Assembly: GCF_036492425.1 (NCBI RefSeq)
Contig: NZ_AP025292.1
Location: 1,178,001-1,242,000, forward strand
Reading direction: 5' to 3'
Origin: Persicobacter psychrovividus
GTDB lineage: Bacteria > Bacteroidota > Bacteroidia > Cytophagales > Cyclobacteriaceae
Length of the DNA: 64,000 bases
Within the stretch, counting starts at the first letter, position 1, and each line of letters opens with the position of its first letter. Positions 61,612-64,000 of this stretch are shown piece by piece. A model generated the notes under the pieces. The model saw nothing but the letters and a program-made list of their open reading frames with translations. It made no database searches and had not been told where the DNA came from. A program made the translations under genes and the position numbers.

Positions 61612-64000
61612 ATGAAAATACGCCTGCTCACCTCATTCGCCTTTAGTTTTTTGTTCTTATTTTCCTGTACCCAGCCCAAGGAGGAAACCTTTCAAGCACC
61701 CAAAAATTTCATTCCTTCAGGCAATGCTGAATTGGATCAGTTGCGCTTGCAGTTTCGGTCGGTTCCCACGGATTTATCCAATTACAATGAAAGGGGCGTG
61801 ATGATGAAGTTATGGGCAACTTCTTTACAGCAACAAGGGGCTGATCTCGGTGATGGCTATGTTGTGGTGGATGATAGTCTTCGGGCGGTGGATAATTACA
61901 ATCCTGTTTTTACCGGAGGAGCGGAAAAGGTGTTGTCTGATGTTGATAAAAAGCGATATGCAGTTACGGTGCAAAAGGGATTGGGTATTTTGGACAGTAT
62001 TCAAAACCATTTGACCGAAGAAAATGAAAGCCAAAAGTTGGTCGCTTCAGTAGGTACGAATACAGCCTCCGTAAATCAAACACCATGGCCAAACTATCGC
62101 GCCAATGCGCAAAGAACAGGCTTTTCGGGTGCGCCTGGTCCCACTCAGGGTGTGGTTGATTGGAAATTTCCTGTCGGTTTACCTTGGGAATCTTCGGCTT
62201 TGATTGATGGGGATAAAGTGTATTTGTGTTCGCCTGGTATGCGGAACATGCTGTTTACCCTCGATTTGAAAACGGGAAAAGTCATTCATGAAACCAAGCA
62301 AAAAGCCAACCTGCGTGTGGATCAACTCTATGGAACGCCAGCACTGAACAGTACACCTGTTTTGGTCAATGGTAAAATTTTAATGCGGGAATTGGGAAGT
62401 CGTGGTAACAAGGGCGATGCCAAGGATATTGTGGTGATTGATCAAAAATCGGGAAAGGTTACGAAGGAAATTACCGCCGGACATATTGATTACCGTGCGG
62501 GTTATGCGCCTTTTGATGCCAATGATAAATATGTAGTTTTTCCTTTCTCCCACCATGATATTGAAGAAAAACCGCCTGTTGCTCAGGCTTTCAATCGCAT
62601 TATTTGTAAAGATTATGAAGGAAATACACATTGGGATTTCAACATCGGAACGACCTTTTGTAATCCTCATATCGATAAGGAATTAGTGTATGTCGGCACC
62701 ACTTCCGGTACCTTATATGCGCTGAATCTCGAAGGACATTATGTGCCAGCTTCTTCCAAGCGTATTGCTTGGGAATTTCAGGCGAAAGGTGCTGTAAATC
62801 AGACCGTGAGTACGGATGAAATTAATTTGTATTTTTCGGATAACGCAGGTTGGGTTTATGCCCTGAATAAATATAATGGACAATTGGTTTGGGAGAAGCA
62901 AATCAGTAAAATCACCATGGATACCCATCGATTTTTCAGTAAAATTAATGTTGAAAATGATCGACTTTATGTCGGTGGAGCTGATCAATTGATCTATTTT
63001 ATCAATAAAAAGAATGGAGCAATTGAAGCTTCCCGAGAACTTTCGGATTGGGTAAGGTCCAAGCCTATTCAGATCGGAAAGATGACTTATGTGATGACGA
63101 TGGATGGACATCTCCATCAATTGAATGCACAAGCTGAAATATTGAAAAAAGTAAAAGTAGGAGATCACCGATTCTTTGCTGATTTGGCTTATGCTAATGG
63201 GGTTTTGGTAGCTAATGACGCCAACTTTACGGCCTTTGCCTTTAATCCTCAATTAGAAAAATTGTGGCAGTTCGATTTCCTGAAGAGCTTTTATAATAAG
63301 GAAAAGGAGCGTATCCATACCGATGAGTTGGCGGCTGGTGCCTATTATCAGTCTAAACCAACTGCAGACTTGGGCATGGTGTTCGTTGGTACGCCTTCAC
63401 GCTTTGTTTATGGTATTGATGCGCTGAGTGGTGACGCCGTTTGGAAGACGGAGTTGTCAGGTGCGGTTTCAGGTGCGCCGGTGATTGATCATGGAAAAAT
63501 TTATATTGGCCAACAAGGTGGTAGCGATGAATTTTACTGCTTGGATGCCAAAAGTGGTAAGGTGCTATGGAAACAAAATATCGGCTGGGTTTGGGGATCA
63601 GTCAATGTATCTGATGGAAAGATCTACGCTCCAGGCATTGATGGTTATGTCTATTGCCTCGATGCCGAAAATGGAAACATTGTTTGGCGTTACCGTACCG
63701 ACCGCTCTACCTGTGGGGAACCCTTGGTGATGGGTGATGCGGTTTACTTTGGTGGCTGGGATCATTATTTGTACAAATTCAATAAAGAGAACGGCGACCT
63801 GTTGTGGAAATTTCAGCTCAGTGGTGGCTCAGATTCAGGGGCTCCCGTTGGTGAAGATGGTAAGATTTTCCTCCCTGTTGGTGGTGCATCTTTCCGTTGC
63901 TTGGATGCCACGACCAAGGAAGTCCTGTGGAAACCTCAGCTCGATGGCGAGATTTTCAATGTTACTCCCGGGGTGCATGATGGGCAAGTGTACATTTCCC
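61612..64000 (+). CDS. PQQ-like multi-blade beta-propeller lipoprotein 5 (cut by window end)
   Basis: The gene runs off the right edge; 796 codons are visible. It begins MKIRLLTSFA with a lipobox LFSC (C19), so unlike members 2-4 it is membrane-anchored. The N-terminal domain signature is complete: SGNAELDQLRLQF, PTDLSNY and MKLWATSLQQQG. Propeller blocks present are DELAAGAYYQSKP, GQQGGSDEFYCLDAKSG and DAENGNIVWRY. The last visible residues (VHDGQVYIS) correspond to about 90 residues before the end in members 2 and 4, so the full length should be near 890 residues. Confidence 0.85.
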   Translation, partial: MKIRLLTSFAFSFLFLFSCTQPKEETFQAPKNFIPSGNAELDQLRLQFRSVPTDLSNYNERGVMMKLWATSLQQQGADLGDGYVVVDDSLRAVDNYNPVFTGGAEKVLSDVDKKRYAVTVQKGLGILDSIQNHLTEENESQKLVASVGTNTASVNQTPWPNYRANAQRTGFSGAPGPTQGVVDWKFPVGLPWESSALIDGDKVYLCSPGMRNMLFTLDLKTGKVIHETKQKANLRVDQLYGTPALNSTPVLVNGKILMRELGSRGNKGDAKDIVVIDQKSGKVTKEITAGHIDYRAGYAPFDANDKYVVFPFSHHDIEEKPPVAQAFNRIICKDYEGNTHWDFNIGTTFCNPHIDKELVYVGTTSGTLYALNLEGHYVPASSKRIAWEFQAKGAVNQTVSTDEINLYFSDNAGWVYALNKYNGQLVWEKQISKITMDTHRFFSKINVENDRLYVGGADQLIYFINKKNGAIEASRELSDWVRSKPIQIGKMTYVMTMDGHLHQLNAQAEILKKVKVGDHRFFADLAYANGVLVANDANFTAFAFNPQLEKLWQFDFLKSFYNKEKERIHTDELAAGAYYQSKPTADLGMVFVGTPSRFVYGIDALSGDAVWKTELSGAVSGAPVIDHGKIYIGQQGGSDEFYCLDAKSGKVLWKQNIGWVWGSVNVSDGKIYAPGIDGYVYCLDAENGNIVWRYRTDRSTCGEPLVMGDAVYFGGWDHYLYKFNKENGDLLWKFQLSGGSDSGAPVGEDGKIFLPVGGASFRCLDATTKEVLWKPQLDGEIFNVTPGVHDGQVYIS

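Noticed and set aside
30048-64000. Annotating the propeller proteins as PQQ-dependent alcohol dehydrogenases
   Set aside because: The blades are PQQ-like, but I could not identify the calcium and cofactor ligands or a catalytic aspartate, and the blade number is about double; the enzyme name would overstate the evidence.

Overview
The window looks like a chromosome segment of a polysaccharide-degrading, probably marine, member of the Bacteroidota (Cytophagales-like). The evidence is a SusC/SusD pair, type IX secretion C-terminal sorting domains on two very large exported proteins, several lipoproteins, TAnnTTTG-type -7 promoter elements, and a general lack of Shine-Dalgarno sites. No tRNA, rRNA, CRISPR array, transposase or phage gene was seen.

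Bases 1-18 kb are mostly core genome: the end of a type IIA topoisomerase A subunit (parC-like), a DUF2805/TIGR03643 protein, two MFS transporters, a SpoU-type RNA methyltransferase, a nitroreductase, a giant two-catalytic-domain chitinase, a tiny DUF2256 zinc-ribbon-like protein, cysteine synthase B, an LrgB/LrgA pair, a D-lactate dehydrogenase and elongation factor 4 (lepA). Most convergent pairs are separated by clear hairpin terminators.

Bases 18-64 kb are one large glycan-utilisation region. It holds a sulfatase, a tandem beta-helix (lyase-like) protein, a LacI-family regulator, a cytosolic operon (aldehyde dehydrogenase, CoA-transferase, enoyl-CoA hydratase, GH88-like unsaturated uronyl hydrolase), two GH92 alpha-mannosidases, a GH99-like enzyme, a GH99-like surface lipoprotein that appears to have lost its catalytic residues, SusC/SusD with two unknown lipoproteins, a T9SS-exported cytochrome c/ricin-type protein, an exported degenerate Nudix protein, and five large exported PQQ-like beta-propeller proteins, the fifth cut by the window end. 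A perfect palindrome (ACACGTGT in a TTWACACGTGTAAR context) lies upstream of the sulfatase, the LacI gene/aldehyde dehydrogenase gap, the cytochrome, the Nudix gene and the SusCD operon. This makes it the likely operator of the resident LacI protein and ties the region into one regulon.

The enzyme set suggests a sulfated, uronic-acid-containing alpha-mannan as substrate. The least explained parts are the tandem family of about 900-residue multi-blade propeller proteins sharing a new-looking N-terminal domain, their pairing with an exported c-type haem protein, and a dense set of short intergenic hairpins, often in inverted pairs, found only between the propeller/GH genes.
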